A program made the position numbers and the translations under genes. A stretch of 64,000 bases of DNA from Mesorhizobium sp. NZP2077. GTDB lineage: Bacteria > Pseudomonadota > Alphaproteobacteria > Rhizobiales > Rhizobiaceae. This document shows, one piece after another, positions 17,098 through 26,525 of the stretch; positions within the stretch are counted from its first letter, which is position 1, and each line of letters starts with the position of its first letter. The stretch is taken from assembly GCF_013170805.1 (NCBI RefSeq), contig NZ_CP051293.1, positions 2,300,001-2,364,000 on the forward strand, written 5' to 3'. The notes under the pieces are model-generated. The model was not told where the DNA came from, did not search any database, and saw only the letters and a program-made list of their open reading frames with translations.

Positions 17098-18855
17098 ATG
17101 AGAGCGAGATTTGCATTTGTGGCACTTGGGATCGTCTCGTTGGCCATTACCGGCACTGCCAGTGATCTAAAGGCCTCACCAATTTCGGTTCAAGACGTAA
17201 AATCCAGCGCAACGCTGCAGCTACGCTCCAACGACGACTTTGTTTCCTCAAAGGATGCTTCGCACGCCACCAAGCCGTTCAGCGGACATCTGGCTTTTGC
17301 CGGGGCAAGTATGGTGAGCACCGACAAGCTTGCGCCGGTAAATGGCAAGGACCTGCATGCATTTCCTGCTTTCGAAATCAGCTTCACGACGGTCGGAAGC
17401 ACCCTCGTCCCCTCTTCACAAGAAATCCTGGGTGACTTCAAACCCACGGGAGCTGGGACCTACTGGCAGATATTGGTACAGCCCGGAAAAGTTTGGTCGG
17501 AACCGCATGATCCGCCGGGCTGGACGCGCGCGTCGTTCCCATTTGCACTTATGAATCCCGTGGAAGGCGGCGAGAGCCATAACGGCGTCGCTCTGTTTAT
17601 GTACAAAGATGCGGATATCACGCCCTTGCATATTCAAATAACCACCGGAACCACGCCCTTCCAGGCTGGCGCGGTTTTCAAGGCAACCGCAACGTCCGTT
17701 TCGACGATGAAACCGATTTCGACAGAGGACGTCCATGCCATTGAAAAGGCGTTTAGTGTGCGAGAGGCCAGCCGCCTGCCGGTAACATCGTGGGACAACC
17801 TGCCGGTCGGCCTGACCACGGCTCAAAGCACTGAGTTCGGCGGCCGTATGCGTGAGGACTGGAAAGTCGTGACCGCGGTCTTTGCTGACGGCACCATTTA
17901 TATGAAGAGTTGCCAAACGTCGGACGGTCCGCTGCCTTACTGCGACCGACAGCGCTTCGGCGTATGGTCTGCGACAAAATCCGCCGTCGCGCGCATGGCC
18001 ATGCTTGAGATGGCAGCCAAATACGGGGATCAAATCTTCACGATGAAGATTGACGATCTGATACCGGAAGCGAAACACTTTCCGGCTTGGAAGGACGTGA
18101 CGCTAGGCAGCGCCCTCAACATGGCGACCGGTGTCGGAAACGGGGCAGGGAAGCCTGAAGTGAACATCGGTGACGAGCCGTATGATGATTCCTACATGGC
18201 ATTTTACAACGACGGCGATTTCGCTTCGAAACTGGACAAGGCGCTCGCACGCCCCAGGTCCTATGGCTGGGGTGTCGACAGGTTTGTTCGCTATCGAGAC
18301 GAGGATTACTTCGTGCTTGTCGCGGCCTTGGACAGCCTGCTTAAACAGAAGGAAGGCGCCGACAAAGACATCGTATCGATGCTACGACGGGAGGTGTACG
18401 AAAAAATCGGGATCTACGACCTGCCTGTGGCAACCACGTTTGGTGTAAAAAGGCAGCCTCTTGCGTTCGAGGGGCTGTATGCGACCGTTGATGATCTCGT
18501 CAAGATCGCCGAGCTCTTTCAAAACAATGGCGCAGTTTCAGGGGACCAAGTTCTTAGCCAACAGAAAACCCAAGAGGGTTTGACGAACCATCACAAGTGG
18601 GGCCTGGACACAGGCCGACCAACCGGTCTGGGCCAGAGATACTTTAGTTCTTTCTGGATCGATGACTTCTCCTTTGATGGGTGCAGCGGAAATTTCGCAC
18701 GGTTCATGGGTTACGGCGGACAGGTGGTTGCAATGCTGCCAAATAAGCTGCTCGCCGTGCGACTTTCATCGGCGCCGACGGACGACGAGAGCGTGAGTGA
18801 TTTTTCCGGCCTGGTTCAGGCCTCCAATGCAATCAAAAAAGTCTGCAGCAACTGA
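17098..18855 (+). CDS. Secreted serine hydrolase of the beta-lactamase/penicillin-binding family
   Basis: A 585-residue protein with a Sec signal peptide (about residues 1-22, cleaved near ITGTAS). A beta-sandwich-like N-terminal half is followed by a class C beta-lactamase-type domain. The SxxK nucleophile is probably in VWSATKSAVARMAM (about residue 300). A GYGGQ segment near residue 540 may correspond to the C-terminal KTG-like box. Such proteins are esterases, amidases or peptidases in the periplasm, and the substrate is unknown. GGGAGA 6 bp before the ATG supports the start. It may be transcribed with the BKACE gene, 45 bp upstream, but its link with block 1 metabolism is not clear. Confidence 0.75.
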   Translation: MRARFAFVALGIVSLAITGTASDLKASPISVQDVKSSATLQLRSNDDFVSSKDASHATKPFSGHLAFAGASMVSTDKLAPVNGKDLHAFPAFEISFTTVGSTLVPSSQEILGDFKPTGAGTYWQILVQPGKVWSEPHDPPGWTRASFPFALMNPVEGGESHNGVALFMYKDADITPLHIQITTGTTPFQAGAVFKATATSVSTMKPISTEDVHAIEKAFSVREASRLPVTSWDNLPVGLTTAQSTEFGGRMREDWKVVTAVFADGTIYMKSCQTSDGPLPYCDRQRFGVWSATKSAVARMAMLEMAAKYGDQIFTMKIDDLIPEAKHFPAWKDVTLGSALNMATGVGNGAGKPEVNIGDEPYDDSYMAFYNDGDFASKLDKALARPRSYGWGVDRFVRYRDEDYFVLVAALDSLLKQKEGADKDIVSMLRREVYEKIGIYDLPVATTFGVKRQPLAFEGLYATVDDLVKIAELFQNNGAVSGDQVLSQQKTQEGLTNHHKWGLDTGRPTGLGQRYFSSFWIDDFSFDGCSGNFARFMGYGGQVVAMLPNKLLAVRLSSAPTDDESVSDFSGLVQASNAIKKVCSN

Positions 18856-19066
18856 CAGAGTGCGAGGTGAGATTGCCCGTTGCCTGATCGTCGATGCGCT
18901 CCTCTATATCCGGCTATCGGTCAGGGTCAGTGCCGAACCGGCTCCTGCCGGTCTCGACAGGATGCTATGGCCGGGCGGGATCCCTGTTCCGGATGCGATC
19001 GGACGCATCAAGTGACGATGGTAGATTTCAGTTGGCCGGCTTTAAATCACCAGCAGCAACCGCGAT

Positions 19067-19150
19067 CATCCAGTGGGATCGAAACGATCCATGATGGGTC
19101 AAGTGACAGGCGAGGTTCGCCTTTAATCCGTGTCTACTCTTGGCCGCGCA
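19067..19150 (+). repeat. Degenerate repeat, copy 1
   Basis: About 75 bp here aligns in the same orientation with about 32475-32560. The best-kept core is CATGATG, then GACAGGCGAGGT, CGCCTT and TGGCCG in both, at similar spacing, with roughly 70 percent identity by eye. The two copies bracket block 2. They may be remnants of one mobile-element end, but I cannot name a family. Confidence 0.4.
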
Positions 19151-19233
19151 GTTCGAAAATTCTCGCTCCGTGATCGACCCGGGCCTCTGTGCTTCGATTT
19201 TAGCCTTTGCAGCAGGTCGGGCCCAATCTCCGC

Positions 19234-19294
19234 TTGACAATGAGAACGTACTTTGAGATTCTCGAAAATAGAGATTATGTATCAATAATCGGAA
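19234..19294 (+). promoter_or_regulatory. Degenerate third copy of the block 1 promoter/operator
   Basis: TTGACA (19234-19239) is followed by TTCTCGA (19259-19265) and, farther on, by ATAATCGGAA ending at 19294. The order, -35-like hexamer and both half-sites match 3969-4033 and 10718-10782. Spacing is 3-4 bp shorter and the right arm is imperfect (CGGAA in place of CGAGAA). It precedes a BKACE relic, so it may be the remains of a third regulon promoter. Confidence 0.4.
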
Positions 19295-19538
19295 CTTTGG
19301 AAAAGGTCGCAAATTGAGCGACGCCTCTCGGCAGCCTCAGACCCCGGGGATCTCGGCCGATGCTCGGACACCCTTGCTTCTGAGAACGAGGATGAGCCCC
19401 TTCATGGTTGACATCAAACAGATGACAATGAAGTCCGTCGTTGGCGTGAGACGTTTCAGTTCATCTGGCACTGTGGCCCGCCCTTGTCCGGCGCGGCGTC
19501 TACAAGATCATGGTGTACGCGAACAAAACAAGTTGCTG

Positions 19539-19722
19539 CAGGACGCGATCCGCACAGGCCCGCGCATCGGGCGAGCGGCTCTTTCGATGTCAACGCAGAC
19601 GTATCCGCTCGGTGGGCATGTCCGCGTTGGTAAGGAGGGCGCCATTCGCGCTGCGCTAGGTTTGTCGGTCGATTGCGATGCCTCACTAAGAAAACAGGCT
19701 CGTCGCCTGCCAGCTACTGTGC
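19539..19722 (+). pseudogene. C-terminal fragment of a BKACE gene
   Basis: Read in the frame that starts at 19539, the translation contains IRTGPRIGRAALSMSTQ and YPLGGHVRVGKEGAIR, then a basic stretch ending LRKQARRLPA. This aligns with the end of the intact BKACE at 16177-17052 ([33 protein letters not shown]). The catalytic N-terminal barrel is missing. The open frame upstream of 19539 does not match BKACE, so the fragment is truncated and probably frameshifted. It is likely a relic of a duplicated or transferred pathway. Confidence 0.6.
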
Positions 19723-19840
19723 AGATTCAAAGCAGCATCGCTTTTCGTACTGAGCGGCCGTAACCGTATCGGTTGTGGCCTGGACGGTGGTCGCGTCCAT
19801 CGAAAATTGTGGTGGCAACTCGGAGGCGTGAGCAATTCCG

Positions 19841-20758
19841 ATGAACATTACTATTCGCCAGATCTCGTATTTTGTCGCGACGGCTGAGGAGGGGAGCATA
19901 TCCGCGGCGGCAGCGGCAGTTGGTATCTCACAGTCGGCCATCACCGAGAGCGTGCGAATGCTTGAACTGCAGACTGGGGCCACCCTGTTCGACCGCCACT
20001 CCAAGGGTGTTGTGTTGACCTATCAGGGGCACCAGTTCCTGCGGCATTCGCGGCTGATCCTGGCGGCAGTGGCGGACGCTGGGAGGGCGGTCAGTATCAC
20101 CAAGCCTCAATCGATCTCGGGCACGCTAACGCTCGGAGTTACGAGCCTTGTTGCTGGTTATTTCCTGGCGGATGTCCTGGCCCGACTGCGTCGGGTGTTC
20201 CCGAAGCTAGTGGTCAAAGTCACCGAGGAGGACCGGTCCTACATCGAACATCTGGTCGTCAACGGCGAGCTGCAGGTTGCCTTGATGCTGATCTCCAATT
20301 TGGCCAATCAAGATGCACTAGAGTCGGAAGTTCTGGTTCGTTCAAGCAATCGAGTTTGGCTATCGGCGGGTCATCCACTGGTAGCGTGCAAGCAGATCGC
20401 CTTGGCAGATATCGCGCGAGAGCCTGTAATCGGGCTGACGATTGATGAGATGGGACAAAACAGTGAGGGGATTTGGCGTCCGACCGGCCTCCATCCGAAT
20501 ATCGTTTTGCATACCTCGTCAGTCGAGGCGGTGCGCAGCCTGGTGGCGACCGGAGCAGGGATCGCGGTGTTGCCTGACATCGCCTTCCGCCAATGGTCTC
20601 TGGAAGGAGACCGCCTCGAAGTGCGAGCACTGGAGGACCCGATCCCGACTGTCGACGTCGGTGTCGTTTGGCGGCGGGGATCGATGCTGGCGGAGCCGGC
20701 CTCCGTGTTCCTTGCGTTGGCGCGAGGCTATCGAATGGTGCGCCACTTCACCGCCTAG
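19841..20758 (+). CDS. LysR-family transcriptional regulator
   Basis: A 305-residue LysR protein. The N-terminal helix-turn-helix is at about 3-60 (ATAEEGSISAAAAAVGISQSA). The C-terminal periplasmic-binding-like effector domain starts near 90 (SGTLTLGVTSLVAGYFLADVLAR). LysR proteins usually activate a nearby operon in response to a pathway compound. Here the downstream aldehyde dehydrogenase and transporter genes run in the same direction 112 bp away. That is less usual than divergence but plausible. No obvious paired TN11A site was identified by eye in that spacer. Confidence 0.87.
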   Translation: MNITIRQISYFVATAEEGSISAAAAAVGISQSAITESVRMLELQTGATLFDRHSKGVVLTYQGHQFLRHSRLILAAVADAGRAVSITKPQSISGTLTLGVTSLVAGYFLADVLARLRRVFPKLVVKVTEEDRSYIEHLVVNGELQVALMLISNLANQDALESEVLVRSSNRVWLSAGHPLVACKQIALADIAREPVIGLTIDEMGQNSEGIWRPTGLHPNIVLHTSSVEAVRSLVATGAGIAVLPDIAFRQWSLEGDRLEVRALEDPIPTVDVGVVWRRGSMLAEPASVFLALARGYRMVRHFTA

Positions 20759-20870
20759 TGGCCATCGATTTTTCCGATAGCTGCCGGCTTGTATTTTGAA
20801 TTTTACGCAGCAGGCCCGGTTTCTATAGTCAAGTCGAAAGGGACTAGCACACGTTGCCAGAGGAAGCGTT

Positions 20871-22343
20871 ATGGACCTGCCATCTTCACAGATCGAAACG
20901 CGGCTTTTCATCGACGGACAGCTTGTTGCTGGCCAGGGAGAGGTCGAGGCCATCGTTGATCCGGCTTCTGGCAGCGTCATCGCACAGGTCGCTGAAGCGT
21001 CGTTGGATCAACTTAATGCGGCGGTCGCCGCGGCCACGAAAGCCTTCGCGACGTGGTCAATCACGACACCCGCCTACCGTGCGGGATTGCTCTTCCGTAT
21101 AGCTGACTTGATCGACAGGGACGCCGAAGCGTTCGCGGCCCTTGAGTCGCTCAACACCGGAAAACCCTATATCCGTATGTTGAAGGACGAGATGCCGGCC
21201 GTGGCCGAGCTCTTCCGTTTCATGGGGGGGGCGTCGCGTTGCATGGGGGGCAGCGCCGCCGGCGAGTATCTTCCCAATCATACCAGCATGACCCGACGCG
21301 ATCCCGTGGGCGTTGTCGGTTTGATCGCTCCTTGGAACTACCCTTTGACGACCGCAGCCATGAAGCTCGCAGCGGCGCTGGCAGCGGGTAACACGGTGCT
21401 TCTGAAGCCCTCGGAGCAGACGCCGCTTTCGTCGTTGAAGCTTGCCGAGCTGTTGGCCGGGGTTCTTCCGCCAGGTGTGGTAAACATCCTGCCCGGTCGC
21501 GGCGAGACCATAGGTTCCGCGCTCGTAGCCCATCCAGACATCCGGCTTGTGTCACTCACAGGTGACACCGTGACGGGCCAAAAGGTACTGCAAACCGCGG
21601 CAAAGACGCTGAAGCGCACCCATCTGGAACTCGGCGGCAAGGCGCCCGTCATCGTCATGAACGACGCCGACCTCGAAGAGGTCGTGCGTTGCATCCGCTT
21701 TGCTGGTTTCTACAATGCAGGCCAGGATTGTACGGCCGCGTGTCGTATCTATGCGGCTCCAAAAATCCACGACAAGCTGGTCGCTGAGCTCGACGGCGCC
21801 CTCAAGTCGTTGTGTATTGGTTCGCCCGGCGAAGGGACGACCGAGTTGGGTCCTTTGATCAGCCAGCGTCAGCGCGAGCGGGTCGCCAGTTTCGTGGAGC
21901 GCGCGGCGCAGCAGAAGCACATCGAGGTCGTGACGGGGGGCCGTCCGTCAGATCGCGCCGGCTTTTTCTATGAGCCGACGCTGATTGTTGGAGCCCTGCA
22001 GTCGGACGAGATCGTCCGGCGCGAGGTGTTCGGACCGGTCGTTTCCGTCACGCGCGTCGAGGATGCTGACCAGGCCATCGCTTGGGCAAATGACAACGAC
22101 TACGGGCTTGCCTCGTCGGTGTGGACCCGCGACGTCAAGACCGCGCTAAAGATCAGCGCGCGCTTACAATATGGCGTCGTATGGGTGAACCAACATCTGA
22201 CTTTCGTGCATGAGATGCCTCATGGTGGCATGAAGATGTCAGGCTTCGGCAAGGAAATGTCGATGTATGGTCTCGAAGAATATACCATCGTCAGGCATGT
22301 CATGATGAACTTTGGTAGTGGCTCGACCGGCTTTAGTGGATGA
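20871..22343 (+). CDS. Gamma-aminobutyraldehyde dehydrogenase-like (PatD/YdcW-like)
   Basis: A 490-residue aldehyde dehydrogenase close in wording to PatD. It has [20 protein letters not shown], the catalytic Glu in [11 protein letters not shown], the nucleophile in [23 protein letters not shown] and the tail [16 protein letters not shown]. PatD oxidises 4-aminobutanal to GABA in putrescine breakdown. In E. coli patD adjoins the ydcSTUV transporter, and here too a polyamine-type transporter follows directly, which supports the assignment. One oddity is SLTGDT where the family usually has LTGS at the cofactor loop. GAGGAAG precedes the ATG. Confidence 0.85.
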   Translation: MDLPSSQIETRLFIDGQLVAGQGEVEAIVDPASGSVIAQVAEASLDQLNAAVAAATKAFATWSITTPAYRAGLLFRIADLIDRDAEAFAALESLNTGKPYIRMLKDEMPAVAELFRFMGGASRCMGGSAAGEYLPNHTSMTRRDPVGVVGLIAPWNYPLTTAAMKLAAALAAGNTVLLKPSEQTPLSSLKLAELLAGVLPPGVVNILPGRGETIGSALVAHPDIRLVSLTGDTVTGQKVLQTAAKTLKRTHLELGGKAPVIVMNDADLEEVVRCIRFAGFYNAGQDCTAACRIYAAPKIHDKLVAELDGALKSLCIGSPGEGTTELGPLISQRQRERVASFVERAAQQKHIEVVTGGRPSDRAGFFYEPTLIVGALQSDEIVRREVFGPVVSVTRVEDADQAIAWANDNDYGLASSVWTRDVKTALKISARLQYGVVWVNQHLTFVHEMPHGGMKMSGFGKEMSMYGLEEYTIVRHVMMNFGSGSTGFSG

Positions 22344-22420
22344 AGTTATTGTTTGCTTTGTGACTACGAGTGGATGATTGAGGGTTGTTACTGAGGGAAC
22401 TCTAAAAGGGAGGAAGAATA

Positions 22421-23524
22421 ATGTTGAAACGTGCAATGTCTCGACGCGCCCTGCTCAGGGAGGCAGTTGCAACGGCAGCGCTTGTCGCGGCTCCGACGGC
22501 ATGGGCTCAGCAGAAGGAAGAACCCGAAATATTATACGGAACAACTGGCGGGATTGTGGAGGAGGTGCAGCGAAAAACGATCTTCGATCCCTTTACCGCT
22601 GCCACGGGCATCAAAGTCGTGTCAGTTCCATATCCGAAGCTCGCCAAGGTCGAGGCAATGGTCTCAACAGACACTGTTGACCTTGATTTCTGGGAAATTG
22701 GTGCCACGGATATCGGCATTTTGGGCCGGCGAAACCTGCTTGAGCCCATCGACTACTCGGCACTGCGCTCCGGGCTGAAAGACGACCTAATCACCAACGG
22801 CGCACTTCAGTACGGTGTAGGCACGATCGTCTGGGGCGCGGGCATCGTATACAGCGCCACCGAGTTCAAAGAAGGGTCGCATCCGCGCAGCTGGGCGGAT
22901 GTCTGGGACGTCAGCAAGTTCCCGGGTCCCAGGGCGCTGCCCGATCCGAGCTATTATGTAGGACCCATCGAAGCGGCGTTGGTCGCCGACGGCGTGCCGG
23001 TCGACAAATTGTACCCGCTGGACGTTGACCGCGCCTTTGCCTCCCTCGACAAGATCAAGCCGCATGTTGCCAAGTTCTGGTCAACCAGCCCTGAAGGCCT
23101 CAATTTGATGACGAGCGGCAATGCGGTGGTAGGCATGAACACGCTTGGCCGCATCATTGTGATGAAGCAGCAGGGGCAGGATCCGGGGATCAATATCGAA
23201 TTCAATCAGGCGATGGCCAAGATCTCCTATTGGGGTATGCCCAAGAAGGCGCCGCACCCGAAGAATTTTCATCGCCTGTTGGATTACTATTTGGAGCCAA
23301 AAAATCACGCGGCCTTCCTGAATGCTTATCCAGCTTATGGCCTCACCGTGAAGTCAGCGCAGCAATACATGGACCCCAAAACGGCGGCCAGCCGGATCAA
23401 TTCTCCTGAACACCTCGCCAGTCTCATAATGATCAATGACGACTGGTGGATGGAACAGGACAGCTCCGGCCGCAGCAATTTTGAAAAGGTCAACGAGCGC
23501 TGGGCAAGCTGGGTAAGCCAATAG
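22421..23524 (+). CDS. ABC transporter binding protein (PotD/YdcS-like) with a Tat-type leader
   Basis: A 367-residue solute receptor. The leader MSRRALLREAVATAALVAAP carries a twin-arginine motif, and cleavage is expected near AWAQ. The mature part starts ILYGTTGGIVEEVQRKTIFDPF, as in spermidine/putrescine-binding proteins. It should deliver substrate to the fused permease and the ATPase of block 2. GGGAGGAAG upstream of the ATG gives a strong start. Export by Tat suggests that the receptor folds before secretion. Ligand identity is open; putrescine-like amines are favoured by the adjacent PatD-like enzyme. Confidence 0.88.
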   Translation: MLKRAMSRRALLREAVATAALVAAPTAWAQQKEEPEILYGTTGGIVEEVQRKTIFDPFTAATGIKVVSVPYPKLAKVEAMVSTDTVDLDFWEIGATDIGILGRRNLLEPIDYSALRSGLKDDLITNGALQYGVGTIVWGAGIVYSATEFKEGSHPRSWADVWDVSKFPGPRALPDPSYYVGPIEAALVADGVPVDKLYPLDVDRAFASLDKIKPHVAKFWSTSPEGLNLMTSGNAVVGMNTLGRIIVMKQQGQDPGINIEFNQAMAKISYWGMPKKAPHPKNFHRLLDYYLEPKNHAAFLNAYPAYGLTVKSAQQYMDPKTAASRINSPEHLASLIMINDDWWMEQDSSGRSNFEKVNERWASWVSQ

Positions 23525-23617
23525 CCGGTCCCGGGTTCAGTGCTAGAGGGATTGTTCGAATAGTGACGTCGCAGCACCCGCGGCTCAGAAAGGTTCTGAG
23601 CGCACGATGGAGAAATC

Positions 23618-25378
23618 ATGCCTAAACTGCGGGGACCGGACACAGTCAACCGAGCAGCCGTGATGTTGTTGACGGGTCCGCTGTTGTTTCTTCTATGCTT
23701 CTTTTATGTGCCGCTCATCCAGACGCTCTGGATGAGCTTCTGGATAGACGGTGTCTTTACTTTCAGTAACTACGAGCGGGCGCTAAGTTCGGCACTGTAC
23801 CTGAACGCCTTTGTCTGGACATTCGAGCTCGCCCTTTTTACCACCATCCTCAGCTTGGTCGTCGGCTATCCGGTCGCGTATGTCATGGCGACCGGCGGGT
23901 CGCGACTGCGACTTTTCATTCTGATCTGCATCATCATGCCGTTCTGGACGAGTGCGTTGGTGCGCACCTTTGCCTGGGTCGCCATCCTTGGCCGGGAGGG
24001 GATCGTCAATTCCAGCCTAATGTATCTTTCGATCGTATCCCGCCCGATGTCGTTGGTGTTCAACCGTATCGGGGTCTTCATTGGCACGGTCCACGTCATG
24101 CTGCCTTACATGGTATTGTGCCTCTACAGCTCCATGCACGGCATCGACCGCTCGCTTGTCCGAGCCGCCGAAACGCTTGGAGCGGGCCGGATGCGTTCGT
24201 TCTTTTTGATCTATGTTCCCCAGACAGCTCCAGGAATTATCTCGGGTTCGCTTCTGGTGTTCATCGTTTCGCTTGGCTTCTTTGTGACCCCGGCGGTTCT
24301 CGGCGGAAATCAAAGCCCCTCGGTTGTGGTTCTGGTGGAGCGCCATATGGGGGTGATGCTGAATTGGCCCATGGCCGCGACTTTGTCTTCCCTCTTGCTG
24401 GCGGCTACACTTTTGCTGTTTGCAGTGTTCAATCGCTACGTCCGTGCTGGACATGCGGCACCGGAAGGTCAAGGCGGCGAAGCGATCAGGCTCTACACGC
24501 TGATCGCGAAGCTGGATCAAGGATGGCGCCCTGTTCGCGCGCTGTGGAGACGCTTCTCGCCAAATCCACTGCGGCGTAGGCGGCGGTCAGCGAGATCGCA
24601 GCCCAGGCTGGCAACTCTGATGGCGGCGCTGATCGCGACCATAACCGCTTTCCCGATCCTCTTGATCGTTCTTATGGCGTTTTTCCCGTCGCCCTCTAGC
24701 GCTATCAGGCTCGGCAATTTCTCATTGCGTTGGTTCGCATTGTATTTCACGCGTGATGAGTGGATCAGTTCGACACTCACCAGCTTTCAAGTCGCGCTGG
24801 TGACAGCGGCCTTGGCGAGCACAATCGCACTTGTGACCGCCCTCGGGCTCCGTCGCTTGCCACCGGCGGTCCGGACGACCTTGGTGTCGATCAACTTGAC
24901 CCCAATGATAGTGCCGGCGGTCGCATATGGTGTGTCGGCATACTTTCTCTTTGCACAAATTGGCCTAATTGGAACAAGGATAAGCCTGGTCTTGGGGCAT
25001 ACAATCCTTGCGATCCCTCCGACGGTGCTTGTTATGGTGGCGGCGGTCCAATCAATCGACAACCGTCTCGAGGATGCAGCCGCGTCTCTTGGCGCGTCTC
25101 CATGGCGTCGGCTTCGTCATATTATTCTACCGTTGCTGGCTCCGATGACGGCCGCCAGCGCGCTAATCGCCTTTCTGACATCCTTCGACGATCTCGCGAT
25201 CGCGTTGTTTCTCACGAGCAGCAAGGCAAAGACGCTGCCGAAACAACTCTACGACAGCATGCTCAACGATAGTGATCCACGCGTTTTTGCTGCGTCTGCG
25301 GTTCTCGTGGGATTAACGATAGCGGCGCTGGTCATCATGCATCTGCTGCGATCGCGCTCGATGAGTGAGCGCGGATAA
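23618..25378 (+). CDS. ABC transporter permease, two permease domains fused
   Basis: A 586-residue inner-membrane protein containing two permease domains in one chain. The first (about 10-270) has coupling loop RAAETLGAGRMRSFFLIYVP. A basic linker of about 50 residues follows. The second (about 325-580) has AAASLGASPWRRLRHIILP. The domains match PotB- and PotC-type halves respectively, which in block 1 are separate genes. No frameshift is apparent, so the fusion is real rather than an annotation artefact. It pairs with the binding protein 93 bp upstream and the ATPase encoded at 26522. Confidence 0.9.
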   Translation: MPKLRGPDTVNRAAVMLLTGPLLFLLCFFYVPLIQTLWMSFWIDGVFTFSNYERALSSALYLNAFVWTFELALFTTILSLVVGYPVAYVMATGGSRLRLFILICIIMPFWTSALVRTFAWVAILGREGIVNSSLMYLSIVSRPMSLVFNRIGVFIGTVHVMLPYMVLCLYSSMHGIDRSLVRAAETLGAGRMRSFFLIYVPQTAPGIISGSLLVFIVSLGFFVTPAVLGGNQSPSVVVLVERHMGVMLNWPMAATLSSLLLAATLLLFAVFNRYVRAGHAAPEGQGGEAIRLYTLIAKLDQGWRPVRALWRRFSPNPLRRRRRSARSQPRLATLMAALIATITAFPILLIVLMAFFPSPSSAIRLGNFSLRWFALYFTRDEWISSTLTSFQVALVTAALASTIALVTALGLRRLPPAVRTTLVSINLTPMIVPAVAYGVSAYFLFAQIGLIGTRISLVLGHTILAIPPTVLVMVAAVQSIDNRLEDAAASLGASPWRRLRHIILPLLAPMTAASALIAFLTSFDDLAIALFLTSSKAKTLPKQLYDSMLNDSDPRVFAASAVLVGLTIAALVIMHLLRSRSMSERG

Positions 25379-25436
25379 ACCTTGTCGCCTTCACGACTTA
25401 GGACTGCCCGGCGAAAAAATGTTCAAGGAGAAAAAA

Positions 25437-26525
25437 ATGGGTCAATTGAAGCTCAAGCATATAGGTTACGCCGATGTCCGCGGCGGTGGCCAGGTCAATG
25501 TGCAAGGGAACGTTTGCTTCGTGGGCCATATCTCGCCCCCCGAAGGAACCACCATTCTAGACATCTCCGATCCGGCAAAACCACGCTTCCTGTCGCATCT
25601 CACCATGCCATGGACAGCCCATAGTCATAAGGTTCGGGTGCATGGAGATCTGATGCTGATCAACAACGAAGCTTACCCTGAATTCAGCATAGCGCCGGAA
25701 TTCCAGGGCGGCGTTCGTATATTCGACATCTCACGACCCGAACAGCCGAAGGAGATCCATTTCCTGCGTACCGGGGGTCGGGGCGTCCATCGCTTCGACT
25801 TTGACGGTCGTTACGCCTATCTGTCGACGGAGATTGAAGGCTATCAAGGCAATATCCTGGTGACCTACGACTTGGCCGATCCCACCCGGCCGAGGGAAGT
25901 CTCGCGCTGGTGGCTGCCGGGGCAGTGGACGGCTGGCGGTGAAACCCCCTCCTGGGAAGGAGGCGTACGCCATCGCGTTCACCACGGCTTGCGGCGGGGC
26001 AATTATATCTATGTCTCTCTCGTACACGCTGGCATGGCGATCGTCGACGTGACGGATATTACCAAACCCAAGACTGTTTGCCGCCATCCGCTGCACGGCC
26101 TGTTCACACACACGATCGTGCCAACACCCGGCGCGGTGACCAATGGCGACTTTGTGATCTCAGTCGATGAAGGCTGGTGGGATATGGAAGGGTGGGCCAC
26201 AAGCCTCGATATTGCCGATCGGCACGCGCCGAAAATCGTCGACGAGTTCAAGCTGCCGCGCGGGAAAGAGATGGGCATTTGGGCAGCGCATCAGCCGCAT
26301 GAGGAGATCGTTGACAACTTATTGTTCCTGGCCTGGTTCTCCCATGGCTTGCGCGTTCTTGATGTCAGCGATCCGAGGAAAATGGTCGAAATCGCCAGCT
26401 GGCTACCTCCGATGCGTTCGGAGTTCGGACCGCTGTCGAACGACGTCTTTGTCGATCGTGCGACGCAACGGATTTATCTGATCGATCGCGTGCGCGGGCT
26501 CGAGATCTTGGAATACAGCCTATGA
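25437..26525 (+). CDS. LVIVD-repeat beta-propeller protein
   Basis: A 362-residue protein built from repeated LVIVD-type blades, each with a variant of ILDISDPAKPR (also IFDISRPEQPKE, IVDVTDITKPK, VLDVSDPRKM). Such proteins form propellers and their function is mostly unknown. Several His residues in conserved-looking sites (AHSHK, HRFDF, HRVHH, THTI) suggest metal binding. No signal peptide is seen. The start at 25437 has AAGGAG 6 bp upstream; an earlier start would overlap the permease. It lies between transporter permease and ATPase genes and overlaps the latter by 4 bp, so it is part of that operon, perhaps a metabolic enzyme for the imported compound. Confidence 0.8.
   Translation: MGQLKLKHIGYADVRGGGQVNVQGNVCFVGHISPPEGTTILDISDPAKPRFLSHLTMPWTAHSHKVRVHGDLMLINNEAYPEFSIAPEFQGGVRIFDISRPEQPKEIHFLRTGGRGVHRFDFDGRYAYLSTEIEGYQGNILVTYDLADPTRPREVSRWWLPGQWTAGGETPSWEGGVRHRVHHGLRRGNYIYVSLVHAGMAIVDVTDITKPKTVCRHPLHGLFTHTIVPTPGAVTNGDFVISVDEGWWDMEGWATSLDIADRHAPKIVDEFKLPRGKEMGIWAAHQPHEEIVDNLLFLAWFSHGLRVLDVSDPRKMVEIASWLPPMRSEFGPLSNDVFVDRATQRIYLIDRVRGLEILEYSL

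Larger units (their letters stand above)
18856..19840. other. 985-bp region of decayed sequence
   Basis: No intact gene is supported. Left to right it holds: sequence with no recognised content (18856-19060); an imperfect inverted repeat around GGATCG-AAA-CGATCC (19076-19090) inside a segment resembling 32.48-32.56 kb; a TTGACA plus dyad resembling the block 1 operators (19234-19294); and a BKACE relic (19539-19722). The last 120 bp carry the LysR gene's leader. This looks like a scar of deletion or rearrangement. Confidence 0.6.
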
